NCBI RefSeq assembly: GCF_035621455.1 | Contig: NZ_CP141823.1 | Location: forward strand, 1,364,001 to 1,428,000 | Reading direction: 5' to 3' | Origin: Vibrio natriegens NBRC 15636 = ATCC 14048 = DSM 759 | Lineage (GTDB): Bacteria; Pseudomonadota; Gammaproteobacteria; Enterobacterales; Vibrionaceae | DNA length: 64,000 nucleotides | Part shown: positions 25,937 through 33,909 of the stretch, piece after piece | Layout of the letters: every line of letters starts with the position of its first letter | How positions within the stretch are numbered: the stretch's first letter is position 1 | Made by a program: the position numbers and the translations under genes | The notes under the pieces: generated by a model | Databases searched by the model: none | What the model saw: the letters and a program-made list of their open reading frames with translations, nothing else | Told to the model about the DNA's origin: nothing

Positions 25937-26296
25937 CTAGGCAAATTCTTTTTCAATATGTGCGACGATGTCTGAAGACTCGTAAAGCCACTGTGTCTCA
26001 CCATTTTTTTCGATTCGAAGACAAGGAACTTTAATTCTACCGCCACCTTGCTCGAGATCTTGACGATGAGCAGGGTCGTTCTTCGCGTCACGTAGTTCGA
26101 TTTTTACCGACTGTCGTTTCATTGCACGGCGAACTTTCACGCAGAAAGGACAAGCTTCAAACTGATAAAGCGCATATTGCTTCGCTTTGTCGTCAACGCT
26201 CATTTGTTCATTAGCATCACGCTTGATTCCACGAGGTGAAAAAACAGCGTTAAGCAATAATATGATTTTTCCTAAAAACCAACGAATAAACTTCAT
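25937..26296 (-). CDS. Membrane-anchored glutaredoxin
   Basis: 119 aa. An N-terminal hydrophobic stretch (4-20) precedes a glutaredoxin domain (about 40-118) with A-C-P-F-C-V-K-V-R-R-A-M (redox centre CPFC), K-V-P-C-L-R-I (cis-proline) and a C-terminal S-S-D-I-V-A-H-I. The charged residues after the helix (P-R-G-I-K-R) fit a cytoplasmic-facing domain. The anchor is unusual for glutaredoxins but is seen in a GlrX-like proteobacterial group. The substrate is unknown. Confidence 0.83.
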   Translation of the reverse strand: MKFIRWFLGKIILLLNAVFSPRGIKRDANEQMSVDDKAKQYALYQFEACPFCVKVRRAMKRQSVKIELRDAKNDPAHRQDLEQGGGRIKVPCLRIEKNGETQWLYESSDIVAHIEKEFA

Positions 26297-26406
26297 AATG
26301 AGTCCCTGATGTTCAAAGGATGATGTCCTTTACGAATACAATTACGACAAGTGCCGCGCCGGAGACGCAGTCTATCAGTTGTTTACTGTAGATAAAACCA
26401 TGCTTT

Positions 26407-26949
26407 TTATATGGAAAATAGTCGTTTGAACCAACCTAAAAAGCCGCCACTTTTGGCTGGATTTGCTTCTCGTCCCAAATAAAAGCTACGCATCAACTCG
26501 GTTCTAAACGCGTCGACATCAATACGTTGAATCACCAGTTCATGTTGGAGCGTGTTCTGAGTTTGCTCTGCATGATCGTGAGCCAGGCTGAAATCCATAT
26601 TCAGATACCCTTGCGTAAAGAGCCACAGGTGGGTAATCAGAATAAGGTCTTCAGCAGATTGATTGGTGAACTTGCTCGCGTGTTCGTCACCCACTGACTC
26701 ACTGATCGCTATCTGCATTTGTTGGCTAGCGTGCGCGTTTTGCTCGTAGCTAGCACTAGCTTCAATGTGAGATTTAGTCAGCAATCCCAGCAGATGAAGT
26801 GCCGGGGCTGTTGATGGCTTATTCTCACACACTCTAGTGAATAGCGCGTTCTGTTCGTCCAGCCAACGTTTCTTTGCCGTCTTATGCTCGGTTACAAAGG
26901 GAATCGTTTTGAATCCCATCTCTTGAAACAGTGTATTAAGTGGCGTCAT
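26407..26949 (-). CDS. Hypothetical protein coupled to YaeQ, 180 aa
   Basis: I do not recognise a domain. The sequence is soluble and helix-rich, with a striking C-terminal amphipathic tail (G-G-F-L-G-W-F-K-R-L-F-S-I, about 168-180) preceded by a short linker, which could be a membrane- or partner-binding peptide. The ATG lies inside the end of yaeQ (14-bp overlap), so translation is coupled and the proteins are probably made together. Confidence 0.6.
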   Translation of the reverse strand: MTPLNTLFQEMGFKTIPFVTEHKTAKKRWLDEQNALFTRVCENKPSTAPALHLLGLLTKSHIEASASYEQNAHASQQMQIAISESVGDEHASKFTNQSAEDLILITHLWLFTQGYLNMDFSLAHDHAEQTQNTLQHELVIQRIDVDAFRTELMRSFYLGREANPAKSGGFLGWFKRLFSI

Positions 26950-27481
26950 GACTTTGCAGTTCCCTCACCGTTACTTCGATATGTTGATCGTTAATATCAA
27001 CAAATATAGACGTACCAGTGATCATAACAGAAAGGCTTGCGCCACGGTCAAGGTGCTGACAAATTGTGTCAATGGAGTCGTAGTCAAAACTTTCTACGCT
27101 TACCGGAAGCATGGAAAACTTGCCTGATACTTTCTCCCACCATACCGAAGCCTTAGTGTTATAGCTGTAGACTTTGACTTGCTTTGAAAGGCGAGTGGCT
27201 TTTTTGATTCGATCTGCGTCTGGTTCACCGATTTCAATCCAGTGAGTGATGCTTTGATCGTCTTCGATGTGCCACAGGTCAGGCTCTTCAATGGTTGATA
27301 ACCCTTTTGTAAACTCTAAATCGCTTGTCGCATTGAGGCAATAAGCCAATACGCGGGCGATCATACGTTGTGGTTTTTCTGAAGGGTGTAGAGCGATGGT
27401 CAGTTTGTGCGAATTATAATAGTCGTTGTTCATATCGGAAATATCGATACGAAACTTATAAATGGTTGGTTTTAGCGCCAT
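26936..27481 (-). CDS. yaeQ: YaeQ family protein
   Basis: A 181-aa protein of the YaeQ family (PD-(D/E)xK-like fold, function unsettled). The start M-A-L-K-P-T-I-Y-K-F-R-I-D-I-S-D-M and the following R-M-I-A-R-V-L-A-Y, E-P-D-L-W and W-I-E-I-G-E-P motifs are characteristic. E. coli YaeQ was linked to haemolysin/RfaH suppression, but its mechanism is unclear. It heads a two-gene unit with the 180-aa protein. Confidence 0.88.
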   Translation of the reverse strand: MALKPTIYKFRIDISDMNNDYYNSHKLTIALHPSEKPQRMIARVLAYCLNATSDLEFTKGLSTIEEPDLWHIEDDQSITHWIEIGEPDADRIKKATRLSKQVKVYSYNTKASVWWEKVSGKFSMLPVSVESFDYDSIDTICQHLDRGASLSVMITGTSIFVDINDQHIEVTVRELQSHDAT

Positions 27482-27520
27482 ATTGTTATCGGTGACCGGA
27501 GAGAAAATTTCGTTATAGAT

Positions 27521-27549
27521 AAAAAAATAGCCAGCTTAAAAGCTGGCTA
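27521..27549 (-). terminator. Cold-shock gene terminator
   Basis: TAGCCAGCTT (27528-27537) pairs with AAGCTGGCTA (27540-27549), and A7 at 27521-27527 becomes a U-tract on the minus strand, 22 bp past the csp stop. Confidence 0.85.
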
Positions 27550-27570
27550 CAGTATCAAATTCTTTAAGAA

Positions 27571-27780
27571 TTAAAGTACTTTGATTTGCTCTGCTTGAGG
27601 GCCTTTTTGACCTTGAGAGATAACAAATTCTACTTTCTGGCCTTCAACTAGAGTACGGAAGCCGTCACCAGTGATTGCAGAGAAGTGAGCAAATACGTCA
27701 GGACCGTTTTCTTGTTGGATGAAACCGAAGCCTTTAGTTTCGTTGAACCACTTAACTGTGCCAGTAGCTGTGTTAGACAT
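27571..27780 (-). CDS. Cold-shock protein, CspA family
   Basis: 69 aa, the standard length. RNP1 K-G-F-G-F-I (about 16-21) and RNP2 V-F-A-H-F (about 30-34) are intact, with W-F-N near the start. It is an RNA chaperone binding single-stranded nucleic acids. The gene has a long AT-rich region upstream (to 28148), which could hold the long 5' leader typical of cold-inducible csp genes. Whether it is cold-inducible or constitutive cannot be read from sequence. Confidence 0.93.
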   Translation of the reverse strand: MSNTATGTVKWFNETKGFGFIQQENGPDVFAHFSAITGDGFRTLVEGQKVEFVISQGQKGPQAEQIKVL

Positions 27781-28148
27781 GTCTATTTTCCTAAATATCT
27801 AAATTTGTGTAATCTTTCGCCTCAACGGCGCTTATAGCGTGGAAAAATAAATTGCTATTGCGTACCACAGGACGACGGAGTTACAAGTAATCCAACGAAA
27901 TGTGAAAACAAAGAACTTTCTTTCTAGCCGTGTTTGAGTCTAGGTTAAATACGATAAGAGTCAACAGATATTAGTACTTTAAGGGGAAATATTTGTATGC
28001 AGTCACTATTTAATCTGCTTGTTTTAGAGTAATTTTCAATTAAATGACGTCGCTGTGAATTTTTCACGCATAAAATTTAATTTACTCAATTAAATTGACT
28101 TATTTTTCTAATTATTGTCCAATCTGGCCCGACCATTAAGGAGGATTT
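27781..28148. other. Divergent control region, csp / arfA
   Basis: This AT-rich 368-bp region probably carries the csp 5' leader (minus) and the arfA promoter (plus). A perfect 9-bp inverted repeat AATTTAATT/AATTAAATT sits near 28076-28098. TTGACT follows with a 17-bp spacer to TCCAAT, a weak candidate arfA promoter. Nothing else is evident. Confidence 0.35.
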
Positions 28149-28367
28149 ATGGCAAAGTTAAAAGCTAGTCCTCAGTCGAATGAGTTTCAGTATGATACCG
28201 AATTCGGCAGAGGTAAAATAAAAGATAATGCACTTAAAGCAGTTGTTACGAGTCAGTTATTTAAAACGAGAATCGTTAACGCCAAAAAAGGTAAAGGCAG
28301 CTTCAGTCGGAAAATGAAGCATAAAGGCAAAGAGCCCTATTCAAAGTACTCACATTGTGGATTTTGA
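28149..28367 (+). CDS. arfA: Alternative ribosome-rescue factor ArfA
   Basis: 72 aa. The ArfA core is clear: G-K-I-K-D-N-A-L-K-A-V-V (about 22-33), L-F-K-T-R, then N-A-K-K-G-K-G-S-F-S-R-K-M-K-H-K-G-K (about 43-60). These match the ribosome-binding segments of E. coli ArfA, which recruits RF2 to ribosomes stalled on non-stop mRNA when trans-translation fails. The N-terminus is some 14 residues longer than the E. coli protein. AAGGAGG sits 6 nt before the ATG. The last codons and stop form a strong hairpin with a U-tail (see terminator). Confidence 0.88.
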   Translation: MAKLKASPQSNEFQYDTEFGRGKIKDNALKAVVTSQLFKTRIVNAKKGKGSFSRKMKHKGKEPYSKYSHCGF

Positions 28368-28379
28368 ATAGGGCTTTTT
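28331..28379 (+). terminator. Terminator hairpin overlapping the arfA 3' end
   Basis: GCCCTATTCAAA (28334-28345) pairs perfectly with TTTGAATAGGGC (28363-28374), followed by T5. The stop codon (28365-28367) is inside the 3' arm, so cleavage or trimming within the stem would yield a non-stop mRNA. Confidence 0.88.
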
Positions 28380-28617
28380 CTTTATCCTAATAACCCGCAC
28401 TCAAGTTGTTTTGTTTGATTCTGCATGATTATTGATGCTTGTTGATTCTCGTTCTTATTATCTATTTCGTCCTAACCTCACTACATATCACACACCTGAG
28501 TTTTTCTACTTCACATCACCTAAGCGCAATGAGTTCCTTGCTATACTCAATTGAATTTCATGTTTTTATTGTTATTTGTGTTGTCGACGTAAAGCCAATA
28601 TGAGTGAGAGGAGCATT

Positions 28618-29364
28618 ATGTTTAAAGCGTTTGTGATCCTGCTATCTATTATCACTTCACCGCTGGCTTTGGCGGCAACGGCGTTTGAGATAGTTCAGAA
28701 GTCGGATCAAACCATGCGAGGTGAGTCGAGCTACAGTGAAGCGACGATGGAGATTATCCGGCCAGATTGGCGGCGCTCAATGACGATGAAGAGCTGGACT
28801 AAAGGGACAGAACTTTCGTTAGTGCTGGTGACTGCTCCAGCAAAAGATAAAGGCAGTGCGTCACTCAAACGTTATCGAGAGATGTGGAACTGGGTACCAA
28901 GTATTGAACGAATTATAAAGATTGCGCCATCGATGTTGAGCCAGTCGTGGATGGGTTCTGACTTCACGAATGACGATCTCATTAACCAATCCTCTATCGT
29001 CGTAGATTACCAACATACTCTACTCGGAGAGGATACCTTTGACGGAGATAAGGTTTGGCGGATTGATGCCTTAGCTAAGCCTGACGCGCCAGTCGTCTGG
29101 AATAAAGTCACCTTGTGGATTTCTCAGGCGACTTACTTACAGCGAAAAATCGAGTTTTATGATGAGTTTGATGATCTAGTCAATGTCATGACCACTTTTG
29201 ATATCAAAACCTTAGGAGGAAGAAAGGTTGCTACCCGCCTGGAAATGCGTCCAGTTGATAAGCCGGGTAACCGAACCGTGTTGACTACGCATCAAGCCCA
29301 GTTCGACTTTAAGATTGATGATGACTTTTTCTCTCAACAGCAAATGAAGTTACTCCGAGATTAG
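28618..29364 (+). CDS. LolA-like outer membrane lipoprotein-sorting protein
   Basis: 248 aa with a signal peptide (cleavage after about A-L-A-A, residue 19). The remainder is the LolA/LolB-like fold used by the 'outer membrane lipoprotein-sorting protein' family: A-F-E-I-V-Q-K-S-D-Q-T-M-R-G, then M-W-N-W-V-P-S-I-E-R-I-I-K-I and S-Q-S-W-M-G-S-D-F-T-N-D-D. It is longer than true LolA and is probably a periplasmic carrier for a lipid or lipidated ligand. ATG 28618 has GAGAGGAG upstream. First gene of a five-gene unit; the permease follows 32 bp later. Confidence 0.82.
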   Translation: MFKAFVILLSIITSPLALAATAFEIVQKSDQTMRGESSYSEATMEIIRPDWRRSMTMKSWTKGTELSLVLVTAPAKDKGSASLKRYREMWNWVPSIERIIKIAPSMLSQSWMGSDFTNDDLINQSSIVVDYQHTLLGEDTFDGDKVWRIDALAKPDAPVVWNKVTLWISQATYLQRKIEFYDEFDDLVNVMTTFDIKTLGGRKVATRLEMRPVDKPGNRTVLTTHQAQFDFKIDDDFFSQQQMKLLRD

Positions 29365-29396
29365 GTCGTGTGCATGAGTAGGGAAGGCAATAGCTT

Positions 29397-30626
29397 ATGC
29401 TGATGAAACTTGCTTGGCGAAATTTATGGCGGCAAAAACGGCGGACGTTACTAACGGCCACAGCATTGGCATTAGTACTTTTCCTTTCCCTGATAACACG
29501 CGCTTTTCAAGAAGGCAGTTATACGTCGAACATAAAAAATGCGGCAAAGTTCTATACGGGGTTGATCCAATTACAAAATCCTGAGTTCAGCGATACCTTG
29601 AGTATTGATGATGTTTTGCCACAAACCGAGTCCTTTATCTCATCTGCGAAAGATAACCCAAACATTGATGTTGTTCTGCCAAGAGTTGAGTCGTTTGCTC
29701 TCGCTGCTAAAGATGAACATTCAAAAGGGGCTTTGGTGTTGGGAGTAGACCCCGAGGCCGAAGACGACTATTCCCGTATCAGTGACAAAATAGTCAAAGG
29801 AACTTATATCGCTGCGGGAGAAAATTCAGTGCTGGTGGGGGGACGTCTGGCCCAATACCTCCATTTAGACGTTGGCGATGAATTGGTTTTGTATGGCATG
29901 GGCTATCATGGGCAAACCGCAGCGGGCTTGTATCGCGTCGCAGGTATTTTGCATTTCCCGCTGCAGCAACTCGACTCTCAATTGGTATACATGCCGCTCG
30001 ATACCGCTCAGGCTCTGTATTCCCTGGATAAGCAAGTGACAGCTTGGGTTCTCAATACCGAAAACTTACGTGGTTTATCGAGTGTTGTTGATCAACTGCG
30101 CCGGGATTATGGTCGAGATGTCGCGGTGAAAGACTGGAAGGCCTTATCACCTGAACTCTCGCAACAGATTGCGCTCGATAAAGCTGGGGGAATATTTTTA
30201 ATTTATATCCTTTACGGCATTGTTGGGTTTGGCCTGTTTGCCACAATCCTGATGACCACGTTAGAAAGGCAGCGTGAGTTTGCGGTTATGTTGGCGACCG
30301 GGATGCTCAGAGGCAAACTAGTTTCTCTACTGGTTATTGAGTCTCTGTTTATATCGGTCATTGGCGTATTGCTTGGCTTGATGATCAGTGCCCCGGTTTT
30401 GGCTTACTTTCACTTTAACCCGATTGAAATTACCGGAGAGGCCGCTGAGGTGATGCTAGAAACGGGGTTTGAGCCAATCGTGCCTGTTTCGCTCGACCCG
30501 CATTTGGCAATGACTCAAATTATGGTTGTGCTTTTTATCCTCTTCTTATGTCTTTTATACCCTATGGCGCGCTTATTACGCCTTCCTATCGCAAGTGGTC
30601 TCAAAGGAGGCTCGCATGTTGATTAA
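29397..30626 (+). CDS. FtsX/LolC-type ABC transporter permease (first)
   Basis: 409 aa with four membrane helices: one at about 18-34, then three in the C-terminal third (about 268-290, 316-340, 378-398), with a large periplasmic domain between. This is the type VII (MacB/LolCE/FtsX) layout, which performs mechanotransmission rather than classical transport. The N-terminal K-L-A-W-R-N-L-W-R-Q-K-R-R-T is typical. It pairs with the next gene, which overlaps by 11 bp. Confidence 0.87.
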   Translation: MLMKLAWRNLWRQKRRTLLTATALALVLFLSLITRAFQEGSYTSNIKNAAKFYTGLIQLQNPEFSDTLSIDDVLPQTESFISSAKDNPNIDVVLPRVESFALAAKDEHSKGALVLGVDPEAEDDYSRISDKIVKGTYIAAGENSVLVGGRLAQYLHLDVGDELVLYGMGYHGQTAAGLYRVAGILHFPLQQLDSQLVYMPLDTAQALYSLDKQVTAWVLNTENLRGLSSVVDQLRRDYGRDVAVKDWKALSPELSQQIALDKAGGIFLIYILYGIVGFGLFATILMTTLERQREFAVMLATGMLRGKLVSLLVIESLFISVIGVLLGLMISAPVLAYFHFNPIEITGEAAEVMLETGFEPIVPVSLDPHLAMTQIMVVLFILFLCLLYPMARLLRLPIASGLKGGSHVD

Positions 30627-31851
30627 GTTGGCGTGGCGGAACTTGTGGAGAAACAAGCTCAGAACATCAATCATGATTGGGGCAATGGTGTTTGGTCTGA
30701 TGGGTGTGATTGCCATGATCGGATTTATGAATGGTTTGGTTGATAGCATGATCAAAAATGCGATTTCCTGGCAAACCAGCCACTTGCAGATCCATCAAAA
30801 CCAGTACTTGGATAACCCTGAACTGGAGCAGACCATTCCAGACGCTCATGTGATCGCGGCGACCTTAGCCAATCAGCAACAAGTGAAAGCGGTGGCTGAA
30901 CGTTTTCTTGTGGACGGAATGATCGCCTCTGCTCGGAGTACACGCGGTATTCGCATCAATGGTATCGACATTGTGCAAGAGCCATTAATCACGCCTTTGG
31001 CGCAACACATAGAGCAAGGGCAATGGCTGGATGAAGATGGTAGAAATCCTATTTTAGTTTCCCAGAAAACTGCCAAGAGATTAAATCTGCGTGTCGGTTC
31101 CAAAGTGATTGTGACGCTTTCCGATGTTAATGGGGATGTCTCGGGAGCGGCGTTTCGCGTCAGAGGGATATTCAAAACACCGTCGAGTACGTTTGATGAT
31201 GGTAATGCTTATGTGCGCAAAGCCGATTTAGAGAAAGTCGCCGGGTTAAAAGGCGCCCACGAAATTTCTATCCTTCTTAATTCAAACGACGAGAAAGTGT
31301 TAGAGAAAACAAAAAGGTTTACACAGACGCTGCTGTCTAACACAACGAAAGATCATTTAGTGGTGAGGAAGTGGGAAGAAATACAGCCTTTACTCTCTAC
31401 GATGATGAGTTCCATGGACATTTCGAATCAGGTCATGCTGGTGGTGTTTGTGTTGGCGATGATGTTGGGCATCATCAATATCATGCTGATGTCAGTATTC
31501 GAGCGTACCAGAGAATTTGGCGTGCTGATGGCTGTGGGTATGCAGCAACACAAAATCCGCTTACTTATCATTTTAGAGACTCTGTTTCTCGGGCTGTCGG
31601 GCTGCATGTTTGGATTGATAGGAAGCGCCATCATGCTGAAAATTTTGAGTATCACAGGGTTGTCGCTTAGTGGCCTTGCCGACGGGTTAGGTGCTTATGG
31701 TGTGGATACCTTGCTGTTCCCAAGAGTGTCTTTTTATGAGTACCAGATGATCATTGTGGCGATTTTTGTCGCGAGTCTGTTTGCTGCTTGGTACCCGTCG
31801 CGACAAATACTCAAACATAGACCTGTGGATGCCATGGCGGAGAAAACTTGA
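30616..31851 (+). CDS. FtsX/LolC-type ABC transporter permease (second)
   Basis: 411 aa, the same four-helix FtsX/LolE architecture. Its N-terminus (L-I-K-L-A-W-R-N-L-W-R-N-K-L-R-T-S-I) closely mirrors the first permease, so the two are diverged duplicates forming a heterodimer like LolC-LolE. E-R-T-R-E-F-G-V-L-M-A-V-G is the conserved coupling-helix region contacting the ATPase. ATG 30616 follows AAAGGAGG within the end of the first permease gene. Confidence 0.88.
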   Translation: MLIKLAWRNLWRNKLRTSIMIGAMVFGLMGVIAMIGFMNGLVDSMIKNAISWQTSHLQIHQNQYLDNPELEQTIPDAHVIAATLANQQQVKAVAERFLVDGMIASARSTRGIRINGIDIVQEPLITPLAQHIEQGQWLDEDGRNPILVSQKTAKRLNLRVGSKVIVTLSDVNGDVSGAAFRVRGIFKTPSSTFDDGNAYVRKADLEKVAGLKGAHEISILLNSNDEKVLEKTKRFTQTLLSNTTKDHLVVRKWEEIQPLLSTMMSSMDISNQVMLVVFVLAMMLGIINIMLMSVFERTREFGVLMAVGMQQHKIRLLIILETLFLGLSGCMFGLIGSAIMLKILSITGLSLSGLADGLGAYGVDTLLFPRVSFYEYQMIIVAIFVASLFAAWYPSRQILKHRPVDAMAEKT

Positions 31852-32564
31852 TGACGATTAAACTCGAACATTTAACCAAAACCTACAATCCCGACAGTGA
31901 TTTTCCGGTGCATGCTGTTAAGAGTGTCGATTTGGAAATCAAACAGGGGGAGTTTGTCGCTATTATGGGGCCGTCTGGTTCGGGAAAAACCACACTGCTC
32001 AATATGCTTGGGGGCATTGATGCACCGACCGCAGGTCGAGTGGAAATTGATGGTTGCCTTATTTCCGAAATGTCGGAGAAAGAGCTGATTGCATATCGCA
32101 GGGATAACATTGGCTTTATCTTTCAGGACTACAGCCTATTGCCTGTGTTAACGGCATTAGAAAATGTCGAGTTCGTAATGCAACTTCAGGGGAAAAGCGA
32201 AAGAGAGTGCCGCGAGCGTGCTTCTTCATTACTTGAGCAGGTTGGATTGGCTGAGCAAATGCATAAACGCCCGAGTAAAATGTCGGGCGGGCAACAACAG
32301 CGTGTGGCCGTCGCACGAGCACTCGCACCTAAACCTCGCTTTGTTATGGCGGATGAACCAACGGCTAATTTAGATGCGAAAAGTACCGCAGAACTTCTCG
32401 ATATCATGGAGCAGTTAAGTGAACAAGAGGGCACGACGTTTATCTTCTCCACACATGATCCCAGAGTGATCAAGCGGGCGCATCGAATTATCGTATTTGA
32501 AGATGGGCGTTTAGCGAGAGATTTCAGCAATATTGGTAATCATGCGGAGAGATCTCATGCTTAG
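31851..32564 (+). CDS. LolD/MacB-type ABC transporter ATPase
   Basis: 237 aa. A complete nucleotide-binding domain: Walker A G-P-S-G-S-G-K-T-T (about 39-47), Q-loop, signature M-S-G-G-Q-Q-Q-R, Walker B F-V-M-A-D-E-P-T-A-N-L-D and H-loop S-T-H-D. L-N-M-L-G-G-I-D after Walker A and the short length put it in the LolD/MacB/FtsE group. It powers the two permeases. ATG overlaps the preceding stop (TGATG); an adjacent TTG at 31848 is less likely. Ends 8 bp inside the next gene. Confidence 0.92.
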   Translation: MTIKLEHLTKTYNPDSDFPVHAVKSVDLEIKQGEFVAIMGPSGSGKTTLLNMLGGIDAPTAGRVEIDGCLISEMSEKELIAYRRDNIGFIFQDYSLLPVLTALENVEFVMQLQGKSERECRERASSLLEQVGLAEQMHKRPSKMSGGQQQRVAVARALAPKPRFVMADEPTANLDAKSTAELLDIMEQLSEQEGTTFIFSTHDPRVIKRAHRIIVFEDGRLARDFSNIGNHAERSHA

Positions 32565-33765
32565 GTGGAGGTCAAACGGTTCAAAGCCGAATATCAAAGT
32601 GAGCCGCTATCTTGCGTTGAGTTTACTGTTTCTAAACTCGCAAACTTCCGCCTCGATTCCGGGTGTCGAGCCTGAAAAAGCATGGGACTTCGATGGTTAT
32701 ATTAAGTACATGGCCACTTATAACATTCCGGATAGTCACAGTAATACGCTCGATCACTTGATTCATAATCGCTTCAATCTGGAATATCGATTTTCACCAA
32801 ACTGGCGTATTAATGTCGGGATGAGAAACCGTGCTTTGTGGGGTGATTCACTCGATTTCGACCAATATGCAGATCTGGTCGCATTGGATAACGGATACTT
32901 TGATCTGAGCAAAAACTGGCGAGATGACAGCGTAATTCTCAATACTCAGTTTGATCGACTGTATATCACCTGGCGTGAGGAAGACTGGAGCGCAACGGCG
33001 GGTCGTTTTCGTGTCAATTGGTCGATGAACACGATCTGGAACCCAAACGATATCTATAATGCTTACTCTATTTATGACTTTGATTATGAAGAGCGAGCGG
33101 GTACCGATGCGCTAATGGTGAGCAAGAAGCTAGGGTTTGCTGATGGCATCGATTTAATTTTCGCGCCTGTGGAGTCGCCAGATAAGAATAGTATTTCGCT
33201 ACGCTATTTTGCCAATCAATCAGGCTGGGATTATCAGGTGATTGCTGGGCGGACAAACCGGGACTTTGTACTTGGAGCCGGGTTTGCAACCGACATCCAC
33301 GAAGCGGGTTTACGTGGTGAGTTATCCTGGTTTGATCCGATAGAAAAGCAATACCAAGGCGAATTGACTCAATCATCCATGGCAGGAAGCCTTGAATCGG
33401 ACTACAGTTTTGGAGGAAAACGCAGCTGGCTTGGGCGTGTGGCGTGGTTATTCATTTCAAAGCCAGTTGATGCTTCTAGCGCCATCGCTTATCTAAACTT
33501 ACCTCTCGATGCGAAAACCCTCAGTTTTACCCAGCACACACTTTATGCTGATGTAAGCTTTGATCTGACTTCCCTTAATCGCCTGACGGCATCAGTAAGT
33601 TATTACGATGATGGCTCTTATTTTGCGGGTTTTTCGAGTAATTACTCACTTGCTAATGACTGGCAGTTACTCACGGTTGTTCAATGCTTTACCGGTGAAA
33701 GTGACAGTTTGTTTGGTGAGACGCCTGCGACGCTATTGTTTGCGAACATTCGCTACAGCTTCTAG
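32557..33765 (+). CDS. Predicted outer-membrane beta-barrel protein of the Lol-like cassette
   Basis: 402 aa. A hydrophobic signal segment (about 18-34, L-A-L-S-L-L-F-L-N then T-S-A-S) precedes alternating amphipathic strands rich in aromatic residues, such as F-N-L-E-Y-R-F-S and W-R-I-N-V-G-M-R-N-R. The protein ends L-F-A-N-I-R-Y-S-F, a terminal strand with C-terminal Phe as needed by BAM. It resembles the DUF1302-type barrels found with RND/LolA-like lipid exporters, but I cannot assign the family firmly. It overlaps the ATPase gene by 8 bp, so the cassette spans inner membrane, periplasm and outer membrane. Confidence 0.75.
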   Translation: MLRWRSNGSKPNIKVSRYLALSLLFLNSQTSASIPGVEPEKAWDFDGYIKYMATYNIPDSHSNTLDHLIHNRFNLEYRFSPNWRINVGMRNRALWGDSLDFDQYADLVALDNGYFDLSKNWRDDSVILNTQFDRLYITWREEDWSATAGRFRVNWSMNTIWNPNDIYNAYSIYDFDYEERAGTDALMVSKKLGFADGIDLIFAPVESPDKNSISLRYFANQSGWDYQVIAGRTNRDFVLGAGFATDIHEAGLRGELSWFDPIEKQYQGELTQSSMAGSLESDYSFGGKRSWLGRVAWLFISKPVDASSAIAYLNLPLDAKTLSFTQHTLYADVSFDLTSLNRLTASVSYYDDGSYFAGFSSNYSLANDWQLLTVVQCFTGESDSLFGETPATLLFANIRYSF

Positions 33766-33909
33766 CAAGCGCATTCATCTAGTCATTGTCTCTAAATACT
33801 TTTGTTAATAGCAAATAAAACCTTGTTTTTATGGCGTTTTCGTCCCTTAGGGTTAATCTTTTTGTAAAAGTCGTTATATTTGTGGTTCATCGTTAAAAGG
33901 AGTTTATGG

